Under the pieces are notes generated by a model that saw only the letters and a list, made by a program, of their open reading frames with translations, did not search any database and was not told the DNA's origin. Made by a program: the position numbers and the translations under genes. Below, one piece after another: positions 23,794 to 32,988 of a stretch of DNA of 60,104 nucleotides (positions are counted from its first letter, which is position 1; each line of letters opens with the position of its first letter). The DNA is from a virus. The DNA is taken from the IMG/VR virus record IMGVR_UViG_3300042875_000670, positions 1-60,104 of that record. One strand, written 5' to 3'.

Positions 23794-24474
23794 ATGCAAG
23801 TTTACAATGCAATAGTATTACGTAATTTACCTGAATGTCGAGGTGAAGATGTAGATTACTCATTCTATCCTGGAGATAAAGTAATATTAACCATTGAAGA
23901 TAATGGTGTTATGTGGATTAATGAGATAGGACATAATCCCGCAACTAGTATTGAAGTAGATGAAGATAATGTAGCTTACTTTAAAAGTGATAACTTATTT
24001 GAGTTATTAGAAAGACGAGTTAATTACGATCTACAACATGATTTAGATGGAGTAGATAAATATCTAAATGATTTAGCTAGTGTAATCAAATCACATAGAA
24101 CTACAGTTAAGTTAACTAGAGATAAGTTAAATAAAATAACTGATGATGAAGTAACTGTAATTAAAGATAAGTTAGATAGTGCGTTTAATTTAACGTGGTT
24201 TACTGAAAATAATGAACTTAATTGTATTCAATTTAAAACTTCATTCAAATCTATAAATTTACGAATTTATCATTTTCATGATAATCGTAAATTCATACTA
24301 TATATTAATTCAATGTCTGATATTGATGACGAAATAGGAAATACAATTGACAGTTGTGTATCTACCGATTTAGATGAAGTAATAAACCACATCTCTACTT
24401 TTTTCTTACGTCTAAAAGATTCCGTTAATTATTTAGAGGTTAATAATGCAGCTATTCATACCATCGCGGATTAA
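23794..24474 (+). CDS. hypothetical protein, 226 aa
   Basis: ATG 23794. Acidic protein of mixed structure; residues about 70-130 form a charged helical region (DKYLNDLASVIKSHRTTVKL). No family recognised. It overlaps the next gene by 29 nt, whose ATG and GAGG site lie inside this coding region. Confidence 0.65.
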   Translation: MQVYNAIVLRNLPECRGEDVDYSFYPGDKVILTIEDNGVMWINEIGHNPATSIEVDEDNVAYFKSDNLFELLERRVNYDLQHDLDGVDKYLNDLASVIKSHRTTVKLTRDKLNKITDDEVTVIKDKLDSAFNLTWFTENNELNCIQFKTSFKSINLRIYHFHDNRKFILYINSMSDIDDEIGNTIDSCVSTDLDEVINHISTFFLRLKDSVNYLEVNNAAIHTIAD

Positions 24475-25456
24475 AGTTGGATTTCAAGTTAGAAGTGAAT
24501 GTTTCACTAAGCAATTAGCTTATATCATCTACTATGATGCTACTGGTAAGTTACGCAAAGAGAAGTCATTTAATGGTTGGATAGATACGACTATCCCTAC
24601 ATTAGAGTTAGATAATACTCCTCGATCTGGTTTCATTCTAAATAAGGATGTAACTAGAGATAGTTGGTCACACTATTCAAGTGGTAGATCAATGATTCGA
24701 GTATACGATGATAGAGGATTTGAATTTGAGATAACACCATCTAATCTACTATTCATATTAATGAATACTAACTGCAATAAGCGAGAGTTAGAAGGTGAGT
24801 TTATCTATGCTTGGGATGGTAAGGAATTAGTATTACTACCAGCTAACTGTGAAGAGTATAAAGCTGCCAATCAATTCACATCTCTTCAAGGTAAGAAAAT
24901 AGGTGTGCGGGATTTAATACCTGGATGTATCTATCAAACTAAAAAGCAAGTTAACTTAACTTATCTTGGTAAGTATGATTGGTATGATTACAACTGGTGT
25001 GATTTTAGTTATGACTTAGTTAAGAGATATGTGTTTATTGATGATAATAATAAGTTAGTTCCTCTAACTGGATTAACTAGTTTATCAGTTAGGTTAAGTG
25101 AGTTACCTGTAGATAACTATGTTGACTTACTAGAGATAATGAACTGTAGTAAAAACATATCTCTTATAAGTCATGTATCTCTAACTCAATTAACTCCTAC
25201 TAATGATAAACGTTATGTATATAAAGAGATTAATGGTCATATCTATGGTTATTATCTACAGGGTTATCTTCCATTAATTTCAGATTACGTTGTGTTAAGT
25301 TACTGTAAGTTAATTACAGTTAGTAACAATGCAGTTAACACAACTGAAGTTAGTTGTCATGATAAATACATAACAGTAACTAAAGATGATTTATTAATGA
25401 ACTATTCTGATTTAGTAGTTCATTTAGTTAACGGTAAACAATACATTCAAGGATAG
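24446..25456 (+). CDS. hypothetical protein, 336 aa
   Basis: ATG 24446 follows GAGGT at normal spacing. Beta-rich protein with a central KKIGVRDLIPGCIYQTKKQVNL region and many tyrosines (GKYDWYDYNWCDFSYD). No signal peptide or transmembrane segment. Not recognised. The stop (TAG 25454-25456) is followed by an AGTGAAAC leader of the next gene. Confidence 0.65.
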   Translation: MQLFIPSRIKVGFQVRSECFTKQLAYIIYYDATGKLRKEKSFNGWIDTTIPTLELDNTPRSGFILNKDVTRDSWSHYSSGRSMIRVYDDRGFEFEITPSNLLFILMNTNCNKRELEGEFIYAWDGKELVLLPANCEEYKAANQFTSLQGKKIGVRDLIPGCIYQTKKQVNLTYLGKYDWYDYNWCDFSYDLVKRYVFIDDNNKLVPLTGLTSLSVRLSELPVDNYVDLLEIMNCSKNISLISHVSLTQLTPTNDKRYVYKEINGHIYGYYLQGYLPLISDYVVLSYCKLITVSNNAVNTTEVSCHDKYITVTKDDLLMNYSDLVVHLVNGKQYIQG

Positions 25457-25464
25457 TGAAACAT

Positions 25465-25893
25465 ATGTCTGATATTAAAGTTCAAGAATTACTCGATATC
25501 GTAAATAAGAAGAAAGCTGAAATCGCGGCACTTGAAGTTAAACCTAATTGGGTTACTAATTGTGCATTTAAATGGTTTGTTGATGCTAATGCTATTGTTA
25601 ATATTCAAACTGCAAATGAACAACAAATACTAGACATACTTGTTTTCTTACTTAATAAAGAAGTTATGCACACTAGAGCAACTGAAATATTAGGTTTAGA
25701 TAATAAGTTTACTTATCTAGGTTACACATTAAATGAATGGACAATTGATCTTAAAACTAGATTAAGTAGATTAAGTATCAGTACGAAGAAGAGTGAGTTG
25801 GCTACATTAGAGAAACGTCTAAATAACTTAATGAGTGCGGATCTTAAAACTCAATTAGAGTTAGATGAGATAACTAAGTTACTTAATAATTAA
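25465..25893 (+). CDS. hypothetical coiled-coil protein, 142 aa
   Basis: ATG 25465 is preferred over GTG 25456, by analogy with the GTGAAACAC-ATG leader at 20086. Two charged coiled-coil segments (residues 5-25 and about 105-140) flank a tryptophan-containing core. Function unknown. A perfect palindrome follows the stop. Confidence 0.65.
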   Translation: MSDIKVQELLDIVNKKKAEIAALEVKPNWVTNCAFKWFVDANAIVNIQTANEQQILDILVFLLNKEVMHTRATEILGLDNKFTYLGYTLNEWTIDLKTRLSRLSISTKKSELATLEKRLNNLMSADLKTQLELDEITKLLNN

Positions 25894-25904
25894 ACACTTT
25901 AACT

Positions 25905-25922
25905 AGGGGTTAATTAACCCCT
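25905..25922 (+). promoter_or_regulatory. 18-nt perfect palindrome, 8 nt before thg1
   Basis: AGGGGTTAA and its exact complement TTAACCCCT abut (25905-25922). GTACTATT separates it from ATG 25931, and there is no Shine-Dalgarno. Without a T tract it is a weak terminator candidate; the spacing matches the other hairpin-ATG modules. Confidence 0.65.
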
Positions 25923-25930
25923 GTACTATT

Positions 25931-26659
25931 ATGGATTCACTTGGAGATAGAATTAAAGGTTATTACGAGAGTAGATGTACTCACTATTTAACTAGACGTA
26001 CACCTGTTATCATACGTCTCGATGGTAAAGCGTTTCATACATACACTAAACCATTGAAGAATAAGTTTGATGCTAACTTAATTAATGTTATGAATTTAAC
26101 AGCTATTAAGTTATGTGAGGAAATTCAAGATGTACAAGTTGCTTATATTCAATCAGATGAAATAAGTTTACTATTACATGACTATAAAGAGATAACTAGT
26201 GAAGCATGGTTTAACTATAATCAATCTAAAATAGAATCAATAAGTGCCGCTATTGCAAGTGTTGAATTTACAGTTAATAGTAACTTAATTTGGAATGGTG
26301 ATATTAAACGTGCTTATTTTGATAGTAGAAGTTTTAATATACCTGAATCTGATGTATGTAATTACTTTATCTGGAGACAGAAAGATCAAGTTAGAAATTC
26401 AATTAATACACTAGGTCAATCTCTAATACCACATAAACAACTTCAAGGTAAGAAAACAAGTGAAGTACAAGAGTTATGTTTTCAACAAGGCTATAACTGG
26501 AATGATTTATCTACTTCAAATAAACGTGGTAGATGTGTAGTTAAAAGTTATTATAATGTCGGTGATACAACTAGAAGTAGTTGGATTATTGATAATGAAA
26601 TACCTGAGTTTACTAAAGATAGAAATTACATTGAGAAGTATTATGCAATTAACACCTGA
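25931..26659 (+). CDS. thg1: Thg1-like 3'-5' RNA polymerase (tRNA-His guanylyltransferase family)
   Basis: 242 aa. Clear family motifs: TPVIIRLDGKAFHTYTK (first catalytic aspartate, residues about 24-40), VAYIQSDEISLLL (second metal-site region), YFDSRSFNIPESDVCNYFIWRQKDQVRNSI, and a C-terminal NKRGRCVVK. Thg1-like proteins add nucleotides in the 3'-to-5' direction to tRNA 5' ends. With the phage RNA ligase and Pnkp it suggests repair of damaged tRNAs. It overlaps the next gene by 17 nt. Confidence 0.9.
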   Translation: MDSLGDRIKGYYESRCTHYLTRRTPVIIRLDGKAFHTYTKPLKNKFDANLINVMNLTAIKLCEEIQDVQVAYIQSDEISLLLHDYKEITSEAWFNYNQSKIESISAAIASVEFTVNSNLIWNGDIKRAYFDSRSFNIPESDVCNYFIWRQKDQVRNSINTLGQSLIPHKQLQGKKTSEVQELCFQQGYNWNDLSTSNKRGRCVVKSYYNVGDTTRSSWIIDNEIPEFTKDRNYIEKYYAINT

Positions 26660-26861
26660 ATTAGAAGAACATTTAGATAAGTTAGTTAAGTTAATTAAAG
26701 ATAAGACGTATGACTTATTTCAATTAAGTTCATCATATAATAACTACATTATAGATATGGTACTTGAAGGAGATGAAGTTCTAGTAACTCTAATTGATTA
26801 TAAAGGTGATATAGAACATAGGTTAACAATACATGGAGTAGTTCATCATGCACATAAGTAA
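26643..26861 (+). CDS. hypothetical protein, 72 aa
   Basis: ATG 26643 lies inside the end of thg1; the frame upstream of it is antisense-free but overlaps thg1 heavily, so the later start is used. Helix (MQLTPELEEHLDKLVKLIKDK) followed by three strands. Function unknown. It overlaps the following gene by 14 nt. Confidence 0.6.
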   Translation: MQLTPELEEHLDKLVKLIKDKTYDLFQLSSSYNNYIIDMVLEGDEVLVTLIDYKGDIEHRLTIHGVVHHAHK

Positions 26862-27048
26862 AGATCAATTAGAAGTATTATTATCAAGTTGTTTACGCTT
26901 TGCTGATTTAAGATTAAGTCATACAACTTTTAACGACTTAGAAGACTTACAAACTGAAATTTCAGTTTGTTATCAGCAGTTATTAGATGGTGATAAAGAT
27001 GAAGTTACTATTGAAAACTTAACTCAATACATAATAGACTTAATTTAA
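26848..27048 (+). CDS. hypothetical protein, 66 aa
   Basis: ATG 26848 with GGAG upstream, inside the previous gene. All-helical acidic protein (ISKDQLEVLLSSCLRFADLR). No family recognised. One base separates its stop from the primase ATG. Confidence 0.6.
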   Translation: MHISKDQLEVLLSSCLRFADLRLSHTTFNDLEDLQTEISVCYQQLLDGDKDEVTIENLTQYIIDLI

Positions 27049-27049
27049 T

Positions 27050-27883
27050 ATGCCTAAATTTAATCTAGCTGATTGTAAGTTAGAAATATTAAGTGAATTA
27101 ACAACTGAGATATGTTATAAGTGTCCTAGTTGTGGTGGCAAATTAAAGTATAAGAAACTAGATTGGGCATACTTATGTGTAACTGAGAATTGTTCAACTG
27201 CTCAAATTAGAACAGCTCTTGGTTTATCTAGTTCTAGTGGCATAATTACGCCATCAACATTAGTTATTAAACAACCTACAATAACTAAGTTTGATGCACT
27301 CATGGTTAGTCCGCCCCATTATCAGTTAGCTAAACAATATCAAATAGGAGATCGCCGCATCACTTATTTTTCTTACTCTGATGAATTTATTGTTGAACGA
27401 GTTGATAGTGGTGGTAGTAAGCAATTGTTTCCTAAATATAAGGTTGGTAATCAATGGATATATGGTAGAGGTAAGAATACAAGTCTATTTAATCAAAGAT
27501 ACATAACTAATGGTAGTGTTTTAATTGCTGAAGGTGAGAAATGTGCAGATATAGTTAGTTCAATTACTGGATGGTTAACACTATCACCCCCTTCATTTGG
27601 ATGGAGTAATAATTATCTATTCGCACAGTTAAGTAATCCTCATATAACTGGAATTATTTATCTTCCAGATAATGATAAAATCGGTAAAGTTAAATCTGAC
27701 TTAATTAAATATGTAGCATGGTCACTTGGTAAACCATTTTATCTTGTACCTCTTGATGATGTTACATCTGATGATGGTGGTGATATAGCTGATTTGGTAG
27801 GTACACATAATATAAAGGAACTTCTATATGCAAGATTACAACATTTATTTACAGATGTTGTTGGAACTAACACCGCAACTTAG
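27050..27883 (+). CDS. DNA primase: zinc-binding plus TOPRIM domains
   Basis: 277 aa. An N-terminal zinc ribbon (CYKCPSCGG, then CVTENC) is followed by a linker and a TOPRIM domain: VLIAEGEKCADIV (catalytic glutamate, about residue 163) and GIIYLPDNDKIGK (metal-binding D-x-D). This is the primase half of a primase-helicase. The helicase half begins 56 nt before this gene ends, so the two activities lie on separate, overlapping ORFs. It should make RNA primers for lagging-strand synthesis. Confidence 0.8.
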   Translation: MPKFNLADCKLEILSELTTEICYKCPSCGGKLKYKKLDWAYLCVTENCSTAQIRTALGLSSSSGIITPSTLVIKQPTITKFDALMVSPPHYQLAKQYQIGDRRITYFSYSDEFIVERVDSGGSKQLFPKYKVGNQWIYGRGKNTSLFNQRYITNGSVLIAEGEKCADIVSSITGWLTLSPPSFGWSNNYLFAQLSNPHITGIIYLPDNDKIGKVKSDLIKYVAWSLGKPFYLVPLDDVTSDDGGDIADLVGTHNIKELLYARLQHLFTDVVGTNTAT

Positions 27884-29615
27884 AGACGAGGTAATTCATC
27901 GAGATTGTTCTGATTATGATAAAACACCAGATGAAATAGAAACTGATTTTAATACACTATTAGAAAGTGAATTTCGTAAACGTATTGCTGTAATGACAAG
28001 TTGTGAATCATTACTTAAACAGAAGAGAATTAAAGCTCAATTAACTGAATGGATGTCTAAGTTTGTAACAGATAAGAAAGACATTGAACAGTTAATTCAA
28101 GTATATAGCGTAGAGCAACAAGAGATCAAACTCTATACGTTAGCTGAGTTACTTAACTTACGTAAAGATAAAGCTACTCAATGGATATTTAAGGGACTAC
28201 TTAAATTTGGTCAACTCATAATGGTAGTTGCTAGTCCAAAGGTAGGGAAAACTAATTTAGCTACTCATGCGGCGGTTGCTGTAGCTAGAGGTACACCATT
28301 TCTCAATAGAGAATCTACTGCGGGCAATGTTCTATTTATTGAGAACGAAGAACCTATTGATGGTACTACTATAACTCGTATCTATGATCACGGTTTACAG
28401 TTACTTGAGTTAGAAGAACCTGAGTTATATAAGGAACTCATTAATAGTGAGAAGTTAATAGTAACTCGTAATGTAGATATTGTATTAGATCAAACTAAGA
28501 TACTAGATATAGTTAAAGAGAAGAATATCAATCTTATTATTATTGATACATTAGCGGCTAGTCTCAAGGTATCAGGTTATACAGAATATAGTCCTGAAGT
28601 ACCAAGTGCGCTCTATAAGTTACAATCATTAGCTCAGGAACATGGATTCAGTATTCTTCTACTGCACCATAATACTAAGATGGCTAACGCTAATAATCGT
28701 ACTGGTATGATGAATGGTGTGGCAGGATCTAGTGCCTTAACTCGCGCTAATGATGGTGTATGGAGTATGTTTGCTGCTGATGATGGTACTGTTAATGTTC
28801 ACACCATACCTCGTGATGGTGAACCTATTAAGTTAAGTTTATTATTCGAGAAAGATGAAGCTAACTATTGGTACTTTAAGGTACTTAAGGAATCAGTATT
28901 ATCAATTGAGAATATTGAATTACAGAATCAAATACTGCGATTATTATTTGAACGATGGGAACAATGGCGTGATGAAGTTGATGTAGAGGATACTGAGGTT
29001 AAAGTCTATGGGTTAACACTTAATGATATAGTCGAACTAACTGCCGCATCTCGTAATGATGTAGTTAAGCGACTCAACGATATGACATCTACTGAAGGTA
29101 TCATACGTTATGTCGGTAATAACAGAGCATTTATATATGCTATTGATAGTAGTGGAGAATCATGGATGACTGTATATCTAGAAGCTGAGGCAGATAAGAA
29201 ATATAAAGCTGAAGAGAAAGAACGTGTAGCAGCGTTATATCAAAGTGAGTTAGAAGTAATTAAAGTTAAGTTAGTTGCAGCTATTGATGATGGAGTTGAT
29301 GCAGTTAAAGAACTGGTTAAATCACTTACTATTACCGAGCGTAAAGACGTTCAAGCTAAGTTAACTAATGATGAACGTAATAAACTTGTGTTATTACTAA
29401 ACCCATGTGAATTTAAAGTAGGAGATACTGTACAAGTTATAGAAGAACCTGCTATTATAAATAAAGTAATCAACATTGAATTTAGAAAAGTAGATAGGGA
29501 GAATAGTTATCACATGATTACACTAGACAATATGCCCGATAGAACATTTAAACCGGAACACTTGAATCTATATGAAACAGAAAGCACGAGTAATCACGAC
29601 AGCGACTTATTGTAA
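27828..29615 (+). CDS. RepA-like replicative helicase (AAA_25 type)
   Basis: 595 aa, start ATG 27828 with AAGGAA upstream. RecA-fold motifs: MVVASPKVGKTNLATHAAVAVA (Walker A at about 135-142), VLFIENEEP, NLIIIDTLAA (Walker B), FSILLLHHNTK, and GSSALTRANDGVWSM. The N-terminal 100 residues are helical and may bind the primase. The C-terminal 200 residues include a possible winged helix (LNDIVELTAASRNDVVKRLN) and a small beta domain. It likely unwinds DNA at the fork as a ring ATPase. Confidence 0.8.
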   Translation: MQDYNIYLQMLLELTPQLRDEVIHRDCSDYDKTPDEIETDFNTLLESEFRKRIAVMTSCESLLKQKRIKAQLTEWMSKFVTDKKDIEQLIQVYSVEQQEIKLYTLAELLNLRKDKATQWIFKGLLKFGQLIMVVASPKVGKTNLATHAAVAVARGTPFLNRESTAGNVLFIENEEPIDGTTITRIYDHGLQLLELEEPELYKELINSEKLIVTRNVDIVLDQTKILDIVKEKNINLIIIDTLAASLKVSGYTEYSPEVPSALYKLQSLAQEHGFSILLLHHNTKMANANNRTGMMNGVAGSSALTRANDGVWSMFAADDGTVNVHTIPRDGEPIKLSLLFEKDEANYWYFKVLKESVLSIENIELQNQILRLLFERWEQWRDEVDVEDTEVKVYGLTLNDIVELTAASRNDVVKRLNDMTSTEGIIRYVGNNRAFIYAIDSSGESWMTVYLEAEADKKYKAEEKERVAALYQSELEVIKVKLVAAIDDGVDAVKELVKSLTITERKDVQAKLTNDERNKLVLLLNPCEFKVGDTVQVIEEPAIINKVINIEFRKVDRENSYHMITLDNMPDRTFKPEHLNLYETESTSNHDSDLL

Positions 29616-30090
29616 CGGTACACTAACTGCATTTGGCAGCACTTATCCATGTACACTGAGTCAAGAAGTACAATATCTAGTAGATAATGATGAACTAGAC
29701 TTGGCTGAAAGCAATGAACTAATTTTAGTACCTAATACTAATAATGTAGCTATCTATAATCAGAGTGATACACAAACTCCATATCTATCATTCACTATAA
29801 TTGGTAGAGTTATTGATCAACCTAATGTAGAACTAGATGTAGTTAACATTATTGGTAGGGTAATATTTGAGAATCTCAATCATAACTATCTAATTGTTAG
29901 ATTACAGTATGGTAGAAATTATCAAACTATTAAACTCAATGGACGTGTTAGTGATGGTAATGCAGTATTAAAGTTATATGATATTAATGCTACTGTTAAT
30001 GGTAAACGACTTGAGATTATTGATAGTAGCTTAATTTACGAAACACAATTAATTGAAAAACCTATATTGCGTAAGAAAAAAGAGATGTAG
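29572..30090 (+). CDS. hypothetical protein, 172 aa
   Basis: ATG 29572 overlaps the helicase gene by 44 nt. Beta-rich protein with two similar strand pairs (SFTIIGRVIDQPNVELDVV and VNIIGRVIFENLNHNYLIV) and a basic end (ILRKKKEM) written over a GTAAGAAAA copy. Function unknown. A strong terminator follows. Confidence 0.65.
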   Translation: MKQKARVITTATYCNGTLTAFGSTYPCTLSQEVQYLVDNDELDLAESNELILVPNTNNVAIYNQSDTQTPYLSFTIIGRVIDQPNVELDVVNIIGRVIFENLNHNYLIVRLQYGRNYQTIKLNGRVSDGNAVLKLYDINATVNGKRLEIIDSSLIYETQLIEKPILRKKKEM

Positions 30091-30115
30091 TTCTCATCAA
30101 TCACATAAATTAGTT

Positions 30116-30138
30116 AGCCCGTTAATCGCGGGCTTTTT
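30116..30138 (+). terminator. rho-independent terminator
   Basis: AGCCCG (30116-30121) pairs with CGGGCT (30129-30134), loop TTAATCG, followed by five T. It ends the primase-helicase transcript. Confidence 0.85.
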
Positions 30139-30153
30139 CATAGGTGAAACTTT

Positions 30154-30312
30154 ATGTACGTTAGATACGATTACGAAGATGGTAGTTATAGTATTAGTGT
30201 TATTACTGGAGATAACATTAATGAATTTGCAGAAGGTGACTTAGTATTAACAACTGAAGTTACTAAAGATGATTACGTTAAGTACATGAATTGGAAATAT
30301 CCATGTCTATAA
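30154..30312 (+). CDS. hypothetical protein, 52 aa
   Basis: ATG 30154 is preceded by AGGTGAAAC, the same leader used at 20095. Product MYVRYDYEDGSYSISVITGD... is acidic and beta-like, and ends YPCL. The stop overlaps the start of the next gene by 10 nt. Too short for family assignment. Confidence 0.6.
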   Translation: MYVRYDYEDGSYSISVITGDNINEFAEGDLVLTTEVTKDDYVKYMNWKYPCL

Positions 30313-30629
30313 TTAAACAATTAAAAGAAGTAGTTGATAAGTTACTTATTTTTCTTACATCAATCAATAGAGTTGAATTACACTGTGATTTATTTAAACT
30401 ACAGTTAGATGATGATAGTTTTATCAAACTTAATTGTTGCAGCATTATTGATAGTAAGTTAACGTGTTCAATTAATGATGATTTAGATGGATATTATGAC
30501 ATAGTAATTGAGAATGATAATATCAATATTACTTTAATTAACTATGAATGGGACGACGAAGATGACATTCCCATTCATTTAAAAACACCAATAGTTGTAG
30601 ATAATATATGGTTGGTAGAACCTTCATAA
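30303..30629 (+). CDS. hypothetical protein, 108 aa
   Basis: ATG 30303 (the frame also extends to TTG 30291). Two-part protein: a leading helix (MSIIKQLKEVVDKLLIFL) and acidic strands. It contains a TTTTTCTTAC copy encoding IFLT. Translation ends at TAA 30627-30629, but the same frame remains open for another 33 codons (see next entry). Function unknown. Confidence 0.6.
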   Translation: MSIIKQLKEVVDKLLIFLTSINRVELHCDLFKLQLDDDSFIKLNCCSIIDSKLTCSINDDLDGYYDIVIENDNINITLINYEWDDEDDIPIHLKTPIVVDNIWLVEPS

Positions 30630-30731
30630 GTTTTAACTTCATTAGATGGCGCAATTAATGATACGCCGCAATTTAAGTTGTTTAGTAAGGTTTATGATCA
30701 CGAAGATAAGAACTTTATAATATGGGACTAG
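30630..30731 (+). other. in-frame open extension after a TAA, 33 codons
   Basis: Directly after TAA 30627-30629 the frame continues without stops to TAG 30729-30731. It encodes a protein-like stretch (TSLDGAINDTPQFKLFSKVY, DHEDKNFIIWD) and has no ATG, GTG or usable TTG at its start. It may be a readthrough tail, the remainder of a longer gene cut by a nonsense mutation, or a separate small gene with an unusual start. Confidence 0.4.
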
Positions 30732-30732
30732 T

Positions 30733-31527
30733 ATGTTAGAGAAATTATATGACAATGGTTATGTATATGATATTGAGATATACAAGAACCTATTTTGCTT
30801 AACTACTTATTCACTTGCAACTAGTGAATATAAGACTTATCTATGGTATGACGATACTGATGATAGGCGCGATTTAGCTAACTTCATTGCAACTAATTCT
30901 ATATTAATTAGCTTCAATGGATGGAACTTTGACGATGCTGTATTAGTGCATCTTTTACGTCATCCTAATATCAGTAAGTTAGAATTGTGGGAATTTGCAC
31001 AAACTCTAATTAATGGCGACCGCAATCCATATAGGTATGACCTCCCCTTTGTTTCTTACGATGTATTAGAAGTTCTACGTGCTGGATTTAACACCACGTC
31101 GCTCAAGATGTGTGGAGTTAATCTTAAACATCATAGAATACAAGATTTACCCATACATTATCTAGATGAAGTTAGACCAGATCAACTTAACTTACTTATT
31201 GATTACAACAAGAATGATCTTGATATAACTTATAAGGTACTTGAGTATCTTAAACCTCGACTAGAGATGCGTGAGTTATTAAGTGAGAGTTATAAGCTTA
31301 ATCTAAATAGTTTAAGTGATTCTGGAATAGGTAAGGAATTATTCCGTAAGTTATATGTTGATAAAGTTAAAGCTAAGAATCCTAATATTGATGTTAAGAA
31401 GATTAAGTATGGTAGGACAGTTAGAAAGACTATTGATTTCAAGGATGTAATTAATCCAGCTATTACATTTAAGACACCGCAACTTCAGGAATATCTAACT
31501 CAATTAAAAGAGATAAAGCTAACATGA
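30733..31527 (+). CDS. family B DNA polymerase, exonuclease half
   Basis: 264 aa. DEDDy proofreading motifs: YVYDIEIYKNLF (Exo I, D-x-E), ILISFNGWNFDD (Exo II) and LIDYNKNDLDITYKVLEYL (Exo III, YxxxD). The remaining C-terminal part (LNSLSDSGIGKELFRKLYV) normally leads into the polymerase palm. The ORF ends in an ATGA overlap with the polymerase half, so one enzyme is encoded as two chains. ATG 30733 lacks a strong Shine-Dalgarno. Confidence 0.85.
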   Translation: MLEKLYDNGYVYDIEIYKNLFCLTTYSLATSEYKTYLWYDDTDDRRDLANFIATNSILISFNGWNFDDAVLVHLLRHPNISKLELWEFAQTLINGDRNPYRYDLPFVSYDVLEVLRAGFNTTSLKMCGVNLKHHRIQDLPIHYLDEVRPDQLNLLIDYNKNDLDITYKVLEYLKPRLEMRELLSESYKLNLNSLSDSGIGKELFRKLYVDKVKAKNPNIDVKKIKYGRTVRKTIDFKDVINPAITFKTPQLQEYLTQLKEIKLT

Positions 31528-32960
31528 GTAAAAACTTTGATCTTAAATTACCACCCGTAACAATAGGTGATTTAACAATCCAACTTGGGCTTGGAGGTTT
31601 ACATAGTGTTGATAAACCAGGGATATTCAAAGCTGAAAACGACTACGTATTATTAGATGCGGATATCGTCTCATTTTACCCATCAGCTATTATTAACTAC
31701 GGTATTGCACCAGAACACTTAGATTTAGAATTATTTATTGAGACATTACTTGATGCACTTAATGATCGTAAGGCATATAAGAAACGTAAGAAAGAAAGTG
31801 TAATATATGCTGCATTAGAGTACGGACTCAAGATATCGCTCAATTCGTGTTTTGGTTTGTTTGGATACGCTAATTTCCTTTTAAGTGATTTGTTATGTAC
31901 TTACAAAACAACTGTTAACAATCAACTATTTCTATTACAGATAATAGAACGGTTACATTTAGCTAACCACAATATCATATCTGTTAATACAGATGGTATA
32001 TTGTTGTACATCCATAAGTTAGAAGTAGATTCAGTTAAGTCAATTATTGAGGAATGGGAAACTGAAACTAAGTTTACTTTTGAATATGCTGAGTATGATT
32101 TATATGTACGCCGAGATGTCAATAATTATTTAGCGCGTAAAACTGACGGTACAGTTAAGATTAAGGGTAGTTTCGTTCCACAGGGAGCAACACTTGAATC
32201 TCTTTTTTCTTACGATTTACCTAGCAGTAATGGTAAGTATCTTCCAATTAACGGTATTCTTAAGGGCTTTGATGCTCCAATTGTAGCTCTAGCCTTGCAG
32301 AAATATTATTTAGAAGGAATACATCCAAATGACTTTATTCGAGGTCACAAGGACATATATGACTTCTGTATTAGTCAGAAAGTAGGTAGTCAGTTTACTA
32401 ATTACTCCTATCTAATTGAAGATGGATTAGTAACTGAACGTACTGAATTACAGAAGACACTCAGATTCTTTGTGAGTAATCCTACTGGACGCGATATCAT
32501 ACTCAAGAAGGTCACTATAGGTACTAAGAGGGAGAAGAGATTAGTTAGTGAACGCATCATAATTCCTGCTGTATATGAGACAGAACGACGCATTAATCCC
32601 GCTAGTGGTCGTATGAAGAACTTCACAACTAAGGTATCCGATAGAGTTAATATACCTGCTGTATATGAGACAATCGAGTATCAAGGTGAGAAAGAAGTTG
32701 TATATGCTAGTGGTAATGTAGTAACATTGTTCAATGATTATTATGATGCTGATGACCACAACATTAATTATGATCACTACATCAATCGAACAATACGTGA
32801 AATAACTAAGATAGGATTAATTAACGATATGAACGTAACTATTAATATTGTTGAAGAAGATGGTACTGTAGTTAGTACAGTAACTGGAGATGCTGCTGAT
32901 GACTTAAATAGTTTAATAGACGATGAAGATAATTTAACTGTTGAATTTGAAAACGATTAA
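31524..32960 (+). CDS. family B DNA polymerase, polymerase half
   Basis: 478 aa, starting in the ATGA overlap. Motif A is LLDADIVSFYPSAII (about residues 43-57), motif B is KISLNSCFGLFGYAN, and motif C is VNTDGILLYI (D-T-D-G, about residue 155). The thumb and a charged C-terminal region follow, ending in an acidic tail. Together with the upstream exonuclease ORF it forms the replicative polymerase. The split lies between the exonuclease and palm domains, in the same order as in single-chain enzymes. Confidence 0.85.
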   Translation: MSKNFDLKLPPVTIGDLTIQLGLGGLHSVDKPGIFKAENDYVLLDADIVSFYPSAIINYGIAPEHLDLELFIETLLDALNDRKAYKKRKKESVIYAALEYGLKISLNSCFGLFGYANFLLSDLLCTYKTTVNNQLFLLQIIERLHLANHNIISVNTDGILLYIHKLEVDSVKSIIEEWETETKFTFEYAEYDLYVRRDVNNYLARKTDGTVKIKGSFVPQGATLESLFSYDLPSSNGKYLPINGILKGFDAPIVALALQKYYLEGIHPNDFIRGHKDIYDFCISQKVGSQFTNYSYLIEDGLVTERTELQKTLRFFVSNPTGRDIILKKVTIGTKREKRLVSERIIIPAVYETERRINPASGRMKNFTTKVSDRVNIPAVYETIEYQGEKEVVYASGNVVTLFNDYYDADDHNINYDHYINRTIREITKIGLINDMNVTINIVEEDGTVVSTVTGDAADDLNSLIDDEDNLTVEFEND

Positions 32961-32988
32961 TTAAGGTAAGAAAAATGGTGAAATAATT

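Noticed and set aside
30053-30244. Plus-strand open frame of 63 codons across the terminator at 30116
   Set aside because: Runs through a strong terminator hairpin and overlaps the better-supported gene at 30154 in another frame.
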